From assembly GCF_000961885.1 (NCBI RefSeq), contig NZ_JZKH01000174.1:1-5671 (forward strand): a DNA stretch of 5,671 nt, in the 5' to 3' direction. Shown here in pieces: positions 1 through 5,671 of the stretch. The notes beneath the pieces were generated by a model. The model searched no databases, had not been told where the DNA came from, and was given only the letters and a program-made list of their open reading frames with translations. The translations under genes and the position numbers were made by a program. Each line of letters begins with the position of its first letter. Positions within the stretch are counted from its first letter, which is position 1. This stretch comes from Streptomyces rubellomurinus (lineage in GTDB: Bacteria; Actinomycetota; Actinomycetes; Streptomycetales; Streptomycetaceae).

Positions 1-829
1 CAACATCCAGATGGTGTTCCAGGACCCGTACACCTCGCTCAACCCGCGCATGACGGTCGGCGACATCATCGGCGAGCCCTTCGAGATCCACCCCGAGGTC
101 GCGCCCAAGGGCGACCGCCGCAAGGCCGTCCAGGACCTGCTGGACGTCGTCGGGCTCAACCCCGAGTACATCAACCGGTACCCGCACCAGTTCTCCGGCG
201 GCCAGCGCCAGCGCATCGGCATCGCCCGGGGGCTCGGCCTCAAGCCCGAGATCATCATCTGCGACGAGCCGGTGTCGGCGCTCGACGTGTCGGTGCAGGC
301 GCAGGTGATCAACCTGCTGGAGCAGTTGCAGGGCGAGTTCAACCTGTCGTACATGTTCATCGCGCACGACCTCTCGATCGTCCGGCACATCTCCGACCGG
401 GTCGGGGTGATGTACCTGGGGAAGATGGTCGAGATCGGCAGCGACACCGAGATCTACGACCACGCGACGCACCCGTACACCCAGGCGCTGCTGTCCGCCG
501 TGCCGGTGCCGGACCCGGCCGCGCGGGAGTCGCGCGACCGGATCGTGCTCACCGGGGACGTGCCCTCGCCGGCCAACCCGCCGTCCGGCTGCCGGTTCCG
601 GACGCGGTGCTGGAAGGCGCAGGAGCGGTGCGCGGTGGAGGTCCCGCTGCTCGTCTCGCCGAGTTGGCTGGAGGGCGGGGCGTTCCACGACTCGGCGTGT
701 CACTTCGCGGCGGAGCGCGACATCGAGCAGAGCGCGGCGGAGCGCGACATCGAGCAGAGCGCGGCGGAGCGCGAGAACGGGCAGAGCGCGGCGGAGCGCG
801 AGAACGGCCCGGAGCCGGAGCAGCAGTAG
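1..829 (+). CDS. DppF/OppF-type peptide ABC transporter ATP-binding protein, 5' end missing
   Basis: This is the nucleotide-binding subunit of a peptide/nickel-type ABC importer, a cytoplasmic ATPase that powers two permease subunits. The frame is open from base 2, so the start and the Walker A region lie upstream. Of 275 visible residues (numbered from base 2), Q7 is the Q-loop glutamine (VFQDP), SGGQRQR at 65-71 is the ABC signature, IIICDEP at 84-90 is Walker B and H122 is the switch histidine. HPYTQALL, then cysteines 197, 203, 210 and 233, mark the oligopeptide-transporter C-terminal domain (oligo_HPY). The [14 protein letters not shown] and [15 protein letters not shown] wording fits the DppF/OppF subfamily. 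The protein normally ends soon after the last cysteine; here about 40 residues of nine-residue repeats ([18 protein letters not shown]) follow. A hairpin lies 14 bp past the stop. Whether the substrate is di- or oligopeptide cannot be told. Confidence 0.95.
   Translation, partial: NIQMVFQDPYTSLNPRMTVGDIIGEPFEIHPEVAPKGDRRKAVQDLLDVVGLNPEYINRYPHQFSGGQRQRIGIARGLGLKPEIIICDEPVSALDVSVQAQVINLLEQLQGEFNLSYMFIAHDLSIVRHISDRVGVMYLGKMVEIGSDTEIYDHATHPYTQALLSAVPVPDPAARESRDRIVLTGDVPSPANPPSGCRFRTRCWKAQERCAVEVPLLVSPSWLEGGAFHDSACHFAAERDIEQSAAERDIEQSAAERENGQSAAERENGPEPEQQ
707..807 (+). repeat. 27-bp in-frame tandem repeat, about 3.7 copies, in the 3' end of the DppF-type gene
   Basis: Units run 707-733, 734-760, 761-787 and 788-807 (partial). 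The first two are identical. The third differs in the middle, changing the encoded DIEQ to ENGQ. The fourth matches the third for its first 20 bases and then diverges. Because 27 is a multiple of three, gain or loss of a unit would keep the frame and change only the length of the charged C-terminal tail. The variant middle shared by units 3 and 4 suggests successive duplication within the array. Confidence 0.93.
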
Positions 830-843
830 CACCGCGGGCCCGA

Positions 844-873
844 GGGCGCGTCCCCGTTCCCGGGGGCGCGCCC
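844..873 (+). terminator. Hairpin terminator candidate after the DppF-type gene
   Basis: Bases 844-855 pair with 862-873 over 12 bp, with one G-T wobble (851 with 866) and a 6-base loop. TTT follows at 874-876. The very GC-rich stem begins 14 bp after the stop codon, as expected for an actinomycete factor-independent terminator with a minimal U-tract. It implies that the next ATPase gene is at least partly transcribed separately, although read-through cannot be excluded. Confidence 0.7.
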
Positions 874-967
874 TTTCGCCGTGATGCAACCGAGATCTCC
901 CGCGCCCTCCCCAAGTGCGGCCCCGTCCTTGATAGTTGCTCTGCGCCCGGCGAAGGTCGCGCTGCGC

Positions 968-976
968 GGAGGAGGG
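968..976 (+). promoter_or_regulatory. Ribosome binding site that fixes the DppD-type start
   Basis: GGAGGAGGG lies 6 bases before the ATG at 983. The frame stays open upstream to a GTG at 881, but that GTG has no Shine-Dalgarno sequence, lies just after the upstream hairpin, and would add 34 low-complexity residues foreign to the family. The ATG at 983 is therefore the better start. Confidence 0.85.
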
Positions 977-982
977 CTGCTG

Positions 983-2029
983 ATGGACGCGGTGGAGGTG
1001 ATCGGAAGCCGGCCGAGCCTGGCGCCCGGGACCCCGTTGCTCGAGGTCGACGACCTGCACGTGGAGTTCCACACCCGGGACGGCGTGGCCAGGGCCGTGA
1101 ACGGGGTGAGCTACTCGGTGGCCGCCGGTGAGACCCTGGCGGTGCTGGGGGAGTCCGGCTCGGGCAAGTCGGTGACGGCGCAGGCGATCATGGGCATCCT
1201 GGACGTGCCGCCGGCCCGGATCTCCGCGGGGCGGATCCTCTTCCGCGGCGAGGACCTGCTGACCATGTCCGCCGGGGCCCGCCGGGCCGTCCGCGGCCAG
1301 CGGATCGCGATGATCTTCCAGGACGCGCTGTCCGCGCTCAACCCGGTGCTCAGCGTCGGCTACCAGCTCGGCGAGATGTTCCGGGTGCACCAGGGCCTGT
1401 CCCGGGCGGAGGCCAAGGCCAAGGCCGTCGAGCTGATGGAACGGGTCCGCATCCCGGCCGCCAAGCAGCGGGTCGGCGACTACCCGCACCAGTTCTCCGG
1501 TGGCATGCGCCAGCGCATCATGATCGCCATGGCGCTGGCCCTGCAGCCCGACCTGATCATCGCCGACGAGCCGACCACCGCGCTGGACGTGACCGTCCAG
1601 GCCCAGGTGATGGACCTGCTCGCCGAGTTGCAGGCCGAGTTCCGGATGGGGCTGATCCTGATCACCCACGACCTCGGCGTGGTGGCCGACACCGCGGACA
1701 AGATCGCCGTGATGTACGCGGGCCGGATCGTCGAGACCGCCCCGGTGCGCGAGCTGTACGCCCGCCCGGCGCACCCGTACACCCGCGGCCTGCTCGACTC
1801 GATCCCCCGGCTGGACCAGAAGGGGCGGGACCTGCACGCCATCAAGGGCCTGCCGCCCAGCCTGCTGCAGATCCCGCAGGGCTGCGCCTTCAATCCCCGC
1901 TGCGACCGGGCGCAGGACCGCTGCCTGACCGAACTCCCGCTGCTGACACCGGTGCTGGGCGAGGGCGGCGGCGAGCTGCCGGGCCGCCGCAGCGCCTGCC
2001 ACTACTGGCGGGAGACGCTGCACGGCTGA
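983..2029 (+). CDS. DppD/OppD-type peptide ABC transporter ATP-binding protein
   Basis: This complete 348-residue ATPase has the usual length for DppD/OppD subunits, which pair with a DppF/OppF subunit to energise peptide import. In order: [11 protein letters not shown] starts the ABC domain near residue 19; Walker A GESGSGKS at 56-63; Q-loop Q113 (IFQD); signature SGGMRQR at 172-178; Walker B LIIADEP at 191-197; switch H229 in [10 protein letters not shown]. The C-terminal oligo_HPY domain begins at HPYTRGLL (264-271) and holds cysteines 301, 307, 314 and 339. All catalytic residues are intact. [16 protein letters not shown] and [15 protein letters not shown] indicate the DppD/OppD side rather than DppF. 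It lies 153 bp after the DppF-type gene, beyond a terminator-like hairpin, so F precedes D, the reverse of the usual order. Its stop is 14 bp from the stop of the convergent lipoprotein gene. No permease gene is adjacent in the window. Confidence 0.95.
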   Translation: MDAVEVIGSRPSLAPGTPLLEVDDLHVEFHTRDGVARAVNGVSYSVAAGETLAVLGESGSGKSVTAQAIMGILDVPPARISAGRILFRGEDLLTMSAGARRAVRGQRIAMIFQDALSALNPVLSVGYQLGEMFRVHQGLSRAEAKAKAVELMERVRIPAAKQRVGDYPHQFSGGMRQRIMIAMALALQPDLIIADEPTTALDVTVQAQVMDLLAELQAEFRMGLILITHDLGVVADTADKIAVMYAGRIVETAPVRELYARPAHPYTRGLLDSIPRLDQKGRDLHAIKGLPPSLLQIPQGCAFNPRCDRAQDRCLTELPLLTPVLGEGGGELPGRRSACHYWRETLHG

Positions 2030-2050
2030 GCCGGCGAGTGGCTTCAGCCG
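2023..2050. terminator. Candidate bidirectional terminator spanning both convergent stop codons
   Basis: CGGCTGA (2023-2029) pairs with TCAGCCG (2044-2050). After one bulged T (2043), GCC (2030-2032) pairs with GGC (2040-2042), closing a 7-base loop. The TGA of the DppD-type gene pairs directly with the complement of the TGA of the lipoprotein gene. The stem is short and has no T-tract on either side, so termination is inferred from the pairing and the convergent layout. Confidence 0.5.
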
Positions 2051-3759
2051 GTGTAGCCGACGTTCTCCCAGACGATGTCGGACAGGCCCTGCGCGCCGAT
2101 GTTGGCGAGGTCGGCGCGGGCGCCCATCAGCTGCGGCCGCTGGTACAGCGGCAGCATGCCGGCCACCTTCCAGAGCTCGGCGTCGGCCTGGTTGATCGCC
2201 TCGGAGGCGGTGGCCGCGTCGGGCGCGGCGGCGGCCCGGTCGAGTGCGGAGTCCACCGCCGCGCTGCCGGCGCCGACGTGGTTGGTGCCGCCGTTCTGGA
2301 CGAAGTTGGAGCGGTTGCCGCTGGCCGGGAAGGGGGTGCCGAGCAGCGAGTAGGCGGCGATGTCGAAGTTGTTCTGGTTGACGTACTTGTCGAAGAACTC
2401 GTTGGCGGCGGCGGTCACCGTGGTGACCTTGATGCCGACGTCCTTGAGCATCCTGGTGGTGCTGGCGGCCTCGTTCTGGGCCTGGGTGACGCCGGCCGGG
2501 ACGACCATCCGCAGGTTCAGCTCGTGCCCGTCCTTCTTCCGCACGTCGCCCTCCAGCTTCCAGCCGGCCGCCTCCAGCTTGCGGGCGGCCTCGGCGGGGT
2601 CGAAGCGGGCGAGGCCCAGGGAGTTGTCCCGGTAGGCGTTCTGGTTGGCGACCAGCAGGTGGTTGTTGAGCGGGACGGCGGGCCAGTCCAGGCCGTTGAG
2701 GTCCGAGCGGATGACGGCGTCCCGGTTGATCGCCTGGAACACGGCCTGCCGGACGGTCGCGTCGGAGAGCGCCGGGGTGCGGGCGTTCAGGGTGAACTGC
2801 CGGAAGTCCGGCCCGCCCGCCCGGCGGACCACCGCGCCCTTGGTGTTCTTGACGGTCTGGTAACCCGCCACGTCCGGGCCGATGTTGACGAGCTCCAGCT
2901 CGCCCCTGGCGAAGGCGGCGGGCATCTCGTTGGGCAGCATGGCGTGGAAGACGATCCGGTCCAGCATCGGCTTGTCGCCCCACCAGGCGGGGTCGGCGAC
3001 CAGGCTGACGGTCTGGGTGGCGCGGTCCAGCTTCTCCAGCTTGAACGGGCCGGCGGTGACCGGGATCGCGTCCAGGTAGGCGGTGTTGAACAGGTCCGGG
3101 GTGGCGATCCGGCTGGCCGGCAGCAGCGGCGCGTTGGCGGCGCCGTTGAACATCGACTGCCACTCGTTGAACGGGCGGTCGAAGGTCATCACGGCCTGGA
3201 AGTCGTCCTTGCCGCGCTCGACCGCGGAGACCAGCTCGAAGCCGGTGTTGCTGGACGGCCGGTAGGCCGGGTCCTTCCCGTTCAGGGCGCGCCAGTTGGC
3301 CTCGATGTCGCGCCAGGTGATCGGGGTGCCGTCGGACCAGTGCGCCTTCGGGTTGAGCGTCCAGGTGACCACCTGCCGGCCGTTCCTGGTCTCGGCGTGC
3401 GCCTCCTGCAGGTAGGCCGGGTTGGGGGTCTGGGTGCCGGCCGCGTCGGAGCGGAAGAAGGTGGGCAGCAGCGGCTTGGCGACGGTCATGGTCGAGGACT
3501 CGCTGCCGTCGGTGTGGATCGGCGACCACTGGTGGGAGAACTGCGGGATCGCCAGGTTCAGGGTGCCGCCCTGGCGCAGCTGGGCCCGGTCGTGCGGGTT
3601 GATGTCGATCGAGGTGAGCTTGGGGGCCGCGGCGGCGGACGGCGCGGCGTCCGCGGCGGGATCGCCCTGGCCGGCACAGCCGCACAGGGTGAGGGAGAGC
3701 GTGACGGCGGTGAGGCCGGCGAGCAGCGCCGTCCGGTGGTGCTGGAGGCGGCGGCCCAT
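2044..3759 (-). CDS. Family 5 (peptide-type) ABC transporter solute-binding lipoprotein
   Basis: This is a 571-residue extracytoplasmic binding protein of the SBP_bac_5 (OppA/DppA) family that would capture a peptide-like solute outside the membrane. The N-terminus is a lipoprotein signal: basic residues (MGRRLQHHR), a hydrophobic stretch at 11-25, and lipobox LCGC ending at C28, the predicted lipidated cysteine. A flexible Ala/Pro-rich linker runs to about 47. Family hallmarks include WTLNPKAHWSDGTPITWRDIE (132-152, the DGtp..a.D motif), AAFARGELEL (281-290) and LSDATVRQAVFQAINRDAVI (331-350). Start choice: GGGAG on the - strand (3767-3771) is 7 bases before the ATG. The gene has its own promoter region and converges on the DppD-type gene. 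It has no permease beside it in the window, so its membrane partner is unknown. The ligand cannot be predicted. Confidence 0.94.
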   Translation of the reverse strand: MGRRLQHHRTALLAGLTAVTLSLTLCGCAGQGDPAADAAPSAAAAPKLTSIDINPHDRAQLRQGGTLNLAIPQFSHQWSPIHTDGSESSTMTVAKPLLPTFFRSDAAGTQTPNPAYLQEAHAETRNGRQVVTWTLNPKAHWSDGTPITWRDIEANWRALNGKDPAYRPSSNTGFELVSAVERGKDDFQAVMTFDRPFNEWQSMFNGAANAPLLPASRIATPDLFNTAYLDAIPVTAGPFKLEKLDRATQTVSLVADPAWWGDKPMLDRIVFHAMLPNEMPAAFARGELELVNIGPDVAGYQTVKNTKGAVVRRAGGPDFRQFTLNARTPALSDATVRQAVFQAINRDAVIRSDLNGLDWPAVPLNNHLLVANQNAYRDNSLGLARFDPAEAARKLEAAGWKLEGDVRKKDGHELNLRMVVPAGVTQAQNEAASTTRMLKDVGIKVTTVTAAANEFFDKYVNQNNFDIAAYSLLGTPFPASGNRSNFVQNGGTNHVGAGSAAVDSALDRAAAAPDAATASEAINQADAELWKVAGMLPLYQRPQLMGARADLANIGAQGLSDIVWENVGYTG

Positions 3760-3766
3760 CGGCGTG

Positions 3767-3771
3767 CTCCC
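3767..3771 (-). promoter_or_regulatory. Ribosome binding site of the lipoprotein gene
   Basis: GGGAG on the - strand sits 7 bases upstream of the ATG at 3759-3757. It supports that start, which also gives a complete lipoprotein signal sequence. Confidence 0.75.
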
Positions 3772-3796
3772 GGTGTGACTGAGGTGGCTGGGGCGG

Positions 3797-3816
3797 AAGG
3801 TGTGGCGTCACATCTT
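3797..3816. promoter_or_regulatory. 20-bp near-palindrome, candidate operator of the lipoprotein gene
   Basis: AAGGTGTGGCGTCACATCTT is symmetric in 8 of 10 base pairs about a central CG, and both mismatched positions are G opposite T. It overlaps the predicted -10 (3812-3817) and would cover the transcription start, a classic repressor position. A separate half-site GGTGTGAC occurs at 3772-3779, 27 bp from the matching half (GGTGTGGC, 3799-3806) in the same orientation. Central-CG palindromes are common among LacI-family operators, but the binding protein is unknown and no regulator gene is in the window. Confidence 0.5.
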
Positions 3817-3841
3817 GCTGACCTGGAGGGGGAGTTGTCGA
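3812..3841 (-). promoter_or_regulatory. Candidate promoter of the lipoprotein gene
   Basis: Read on the - strand, TCGACA (3841-3836, five of six matches to TTGACA) is followed after 18 bases by CAAGAT (3817-3812). That is a weak -10, resembling the actinomycete housekeeping type TAGGAT in four positions. A start near 3805 would give a leader of roughly 45 bases before the ATG. The -35 begins at the last base of the preceding terminator stem. The match is modest. Confidence 0.35.
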
Positions 3842-3886
3842 GGGGCGGGCCCGCCGGATCGGTCACGATCCGGCAAGCCCGCCCCT
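3841..3886 (-). terminator. Strong hairpin terminator after the PG-binding-like gene
   Basis: The outer stem 3841-3850 pairs with 3877-3886 (10 bp). After a 2-by-2 internal mismatch, the inner stem 3853-3861 pairs with 3866-3874 (9 bp) around a 4-base loop. On the - strand it starts 14 bases after the stop codon at 3901. There is no U-tract, which is usual in high-GC actinomycetes. It insulates the lipoprotein gene's promoter from upstream transcription. Confidence 0.85.
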
Positions 3887-3900
3887 GCGGGGTCCGCTCG

Positions 3901-5671
3901 TCAGGCGACGGTGAACTTGAAGGTGCGGTCCTTGTCGCCGGTCTTGTCGAACAGCGGGGTGATGGCGTCCGCGACGTCCTGCGGGGTGATCGCGGCGGTC
4001 TGGCCGTTCTTCTTGATCTTCACCTTGTCGAAGACGCCGTTCAGCTGGGAGCCCAGCGCGTCGAGGTCCCACTTGGGCGTGATCTTGCCGTTGGCGTCCG
4101 GGACCAGCGTGAGCGCCTTGGCGGCGGTCTTGCCGCCGAAGTCGAAGGACTTGGCGCCGGCCACGATGTGGATCTTGCCGTTGGTCACCTGCTTGCCGAG
4201 GCCGTCCGCGGCGGCCTGCAGGGCCTGGGCGGAGACCTTCGGCTGGGCGGCGGTCAGGGCGACCGCGATCGGCTGGTCGGGCTTGCCCGCGGCGCGGTCG
4301 CGGTAGGCCTGCTCGACGGCGTCCAGGGCGCCCGCCGAGTCCACCGCCTGACCGGCCTTGCCGGGGACGACGACCGGGTCGCCGGTGTCGGAGAACTTGA
4401 CGTAGCCCTCCTGCAGCCCCTGCCCGGAGCCGGCGGCCAGCGAGTCCAGCGCGGACTTCAGCTTCGCCCGGTCGATCCGGACCTCCGGCTGGACCGCCTT
4501 GCTGCCGCCCTGGATCGACTTGATCACGTCGACCGGGTTGTAGCTGTGCTGGGCGAGGCCGTCCACGGTGGCCGTGGTGTCGAAGCTCAGCCCGGCCGCG
4601 GTCGGGTCGAGGTCGACCGTCTGGTCGCCGATCTTCAGCTTGAGCGGCTGCTGGCCGGCCTTGCCGACCGTGCCGTCCAGCTGGTGGATGGCCTGGTCGC
4701 GGCTGCTGCCGCCGATGTCGGTGCCGAGCACCACGGTGCCCTTGGGGACGTCCGACTGGTTGAGCATCAGGCCGGTGCCGTACGCCGCGGCGCCGAGGAA
4801 CAGCACGCCGGCCACGGCGTAGACGCCGAGCTTGACGAGCTTCTTGCCGGGGCCGCCGCGCTTGGCCTTGGCGGGCTCGGCCTTGGCCGGCGCGGGCGCC
4901 GGTGCGGGCGCGGGCTTCGGGGCGGCCGCGGGCCCGGGCTCGGTGGCTGAGGGCGCCGGTGCGGGCAGCGGGGTGACCTCGGTGGCCTCCGGGTCGCGCC
5001 CGGCCCGCTGCGGGCGGCCGGGGGCGGCGCCGGGGGCGCCCTGGGCGTTCGGGACGCCCGGGAAGAGCGAGCCGGGGGCGGCGGCCTGGGCACCGGGCTG
5101 GCCGCCCGGCTGCTGGGCCCCCTGCGGCGCTCCGTGCGGGGCTCCCTGCGGGGCTCCGTGCGGGGCGAAGGCGTCCTGGCCCGGAGCGGCGGTGCGCTGG
5201 GTGCCGAACGGGTCGGTGCCGGTCGGGGCCGAGGCGAACAGGCCCGGCTGCGGACGGCCTTCGGCGGCGCGCGGGGCACCGCCGCCGGGCCGGCCGGGTA
5301 TGCCGGCGGGCGGCAGGACGTCCTCGCGGATCGGCGCGAAGCCGTCGACGGAGGTGTCCTCCGGGTTCGGCTGCTCGACCGCCGGGCCCTGCGGGGCGGC
5401 GCCCGGGCGCGGGCCGTTCTGCCGCGGTCCGTTCTGCCGCGGGCCGCCCGGCTGCGGACGGCCGCCGCGCGGGCCGCGCGCACCGGCCTCGGGGCCGGCG
5501 GCCGGGGCGAACGGGTCGGCGACCGGCGCGAACGGGTCGGCGGCCTGGTAGACGCCGGGCTCCTCCAGCGGGGCCTCGGCGCCGAACGGCGCGGCGGGCG
5601 CGCCGCCCTGGCGCGGGCCCGGGTTCGGCGCCTTCGCCTGGGTGGGCACCGGGCGGCCGTTCGGCCGGGCC
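3901..5671 (-). CDS. Membrane-anchored PG_binding_4-like (VanW/YoaR-related) protein without a VanW domain, 5' end missing
   Basis: Numbering is from the GTG at 5649. That GTG has no ribosome binding site, and the frame stays open to the window edge (upstream residues ARPNGRP), so the real start is probably outside. Residues 1-268 are Pro/Gly/Ala/Gln-rich and presumably disordered, with repeats (ADPFAPV, NGPRQ, APHGAPQG). Lysines and arginines at 256-270 precede one transmembrane helix (about 272-295), so the N-terminus is predicted cytoplasmic and the rest extracellular. GTVVLGTDIGGSSRDQA (304-320) is the typical opening of VanW/YoaR-type extracellular regions. Two PG_binding_4-like segments follow, about 335-455 (with VVVPGKAGQAVDSAGALDAV) and 456-582. 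The protein ends there, with no VanW domain and no transpeptidase domain. A role in binding cell-wall material is inferred from the family only. A terminator follows the stop codon. Confidence 0.85.
   Translation of the reverse strand, partial: ARPNGRPVPTQAKAPNPGPRQGGAPAAPFGAEAPLEEPGVYQAADPFAPVADPFAPAAGPEAGARGPRGGRPQPGGPRQNGPRQNGPRPGAAPQGPAVEQPNPEDTSVDGFAPIREDVLPPAGIPGRPGGGAPRAAEGRPQPGLFASAPTGTDPFGTQRTAAPGQDAFAPHGAPQGAPHGAPQGAQQPGGQPGAQAAAPGSLFPGVPNAQGAPGAAPGRPQRAGRDPEATEVTPLPAPAPSATEPGPAAAPKPAPAPAPAPAKAEPAKAKRGGPGKKLVKLGVYAVAGVLFLGAAAYGTGLMLNQSDVPKGTVVLGTDIGGSSRDQAIHQLDGTVGKAGQQPLKLKIGDQTVDLDPTAAGLSFDTTATVDGLAQHSYNPVDVIKSIQGGSKAVQPEVRIDRAKLKSALDSLAAGSGQGLQEGYVKFSDTGDPVVVPGKAGQAVDSAGALDAVEQAYRDRAAGKPDQPIAVALTAAQPKVSAQALQAAADGLGKQVTNGKIHIVAGAKSFDFGGKTAAKALTLVPDANGKITPKWDLDALGSQLNGVFDKVKIKKNGQTAAITPQDVADAITPLFDKTGDKDRTFKFTVA
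5120..5167 (-). repeat. Four 12-bp tandem units encoding APxG repeats
   Basis: Units 5120-5131, 5132-5143, 5144-5155 and 5156-5167 differ at only a few bases. On the - strand they encode APQG and APHG alternately (residues 162-177 of the PG-binding-like protein). They lie in its disordered segment and keep the frame if copy number changes. Confidence 0.85.
5411..5440 (-). repeat. Two 15-bp tandem units (NGPRQ region)
   Basis: Bases 5411-5425 and 5426-5440 are identical except at one position. They encode the doubled RQNGP within residues 70-80 of the PG-binding-like protein. Confidence 0.8.
5507..5542 (-). repeat. Direct repeat with 21-bp period encoding DPFAP twice
   Basis: A 15-base core (GCGAACGGGTCGGCG) at 5507-5521 recurs at 5528-5542. 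It encodes the two ADPFAP motifs near residues 37-49 of the PG-binding-like protein. Confidence 0.8.

Noticed and set aside
929..957. Promoter for the DppD-type gene starting with TTGATA at 929-934
   Set aside because: The hexamer at suitable distance (GAAGGT) is a poor -10, and no other spacing gives a convincing pair.
881..982. In-frame GTG start at 881 for the DppD-type gene
   Set aside because: No ribosome binding site, a low-complexity extension absent from the family, and a near-ideal GGAGGAGGG before the ATG at 983.
549..1131. Open frames on both strands around the 27-bp repeats and the first intergenic region
   Set aside because: They are Arg/Ala/Gly/Pro shadow frames, kept open by the repeats and GC bias, with no family resemblance.
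3882..3892. Small hairpin CCCCTGCGGGG overlapping the foot of the terminator, as a possible alternative fold
   Set aside because: Only 4 bp with a 3-base loop, much weaker than the terminator stem, and common by chance at this GC content.
2038..4950. A 970-codon open frame on the + strand opposite the lipoprotein and PG-binding-like genes
   Set aside because: It is monotonous in V, G, L, R, A, D and Q with no domain, lies antisense to two genes with clear family motifs, and is the usual open complementary frame of high-GC genes.
4767..5551. Open frames on both strands over the disordered segment of the PG-binding-like gene
   Set aside because: Low-complexity shadows; the chosen frame alone continues into a transmembrane helix and recognisable extracellular domains.
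5647..5649. GTG as the true start of the PG-binding-like protein
   Set aside because: No Shine-Dalgarno sequence upstream, and the frame continues open to the window edge with the same Pro/Gly/Arg composition.

Overview
The window comes from a very GC-rich actinomycete, most likely Streptomyces or Kitasatospora. The grounds are near-saturating G/C at third codon positions, a lipoprotein-type family 5 solute-binding protein, DppD/DppF-type ATPases, and hairpin terminators without clear U-tracts. It holds four protein genes: two on the + strand in the left 2 kb, and two on the - strand filling the remainder. The genes at both edges run off the window.

Left part, + strand. The 3' portion of a DppF/OppF-type ATPase gene (up to 829) carries an unusual in-frame 27-bp tandem repeat at its end and is followed by a 12-bp-stem hairpin (844-873). 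A complete DppD/OppD-type ATPase gene (983-2029) follows, with its own strong ribosome binding site. Both proteins keep the ABC nucleotide-binding motifs visible in the window and end in the oligopeptide-transporter C-terminal domain with four cysteines.

Middle, convergent junction. The DppD-type gene meets a - strand gene for a family 5 solute-binding lipoprotein (2044-3759). Only 14 bp separate the stop codons, and both stop codons lie inside one short hairpin (2023-2050) that could stop transcription from both sides. The lipoprotein gene has its own regulatory region: a candidate promoter, a 20-bp near-palindrome over the predicted -10, and a further half-site downstream.

Right part, - strand. 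A long gene (3901 to beyond 5671) encodes a single-pass membrane protein. It has a roughly 270-residue Pro/Gly/Ala/Gln-rich cytoplasmic segment with short repeats, a transmembrane helix, and an extracellular part resembling two PG_binding_4 domains of the VanW/YoaR group, but no VanW domain. A strong terminator (3841-3886) separates it from the lipoprotein gene.

Functionally, the two ATPases and the lipoprotein would be the energising and binding parts of peptide-type importers. No permease lies in the window. The gene order (F, then D, then a convergent binding protein) is not that of a standard single operon. The PG-binding-like protein is probably an unrelated envelope gene. I see no RNA gene, CRISPR array, insertion sequence or phage element, and no clear new multi-gene system. 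The most notable points are the operator-like palindrome, the repeat tail on the DppF-type ATPase, the shared stop-codon hairpin, and the VanW-less PG-binding protein.
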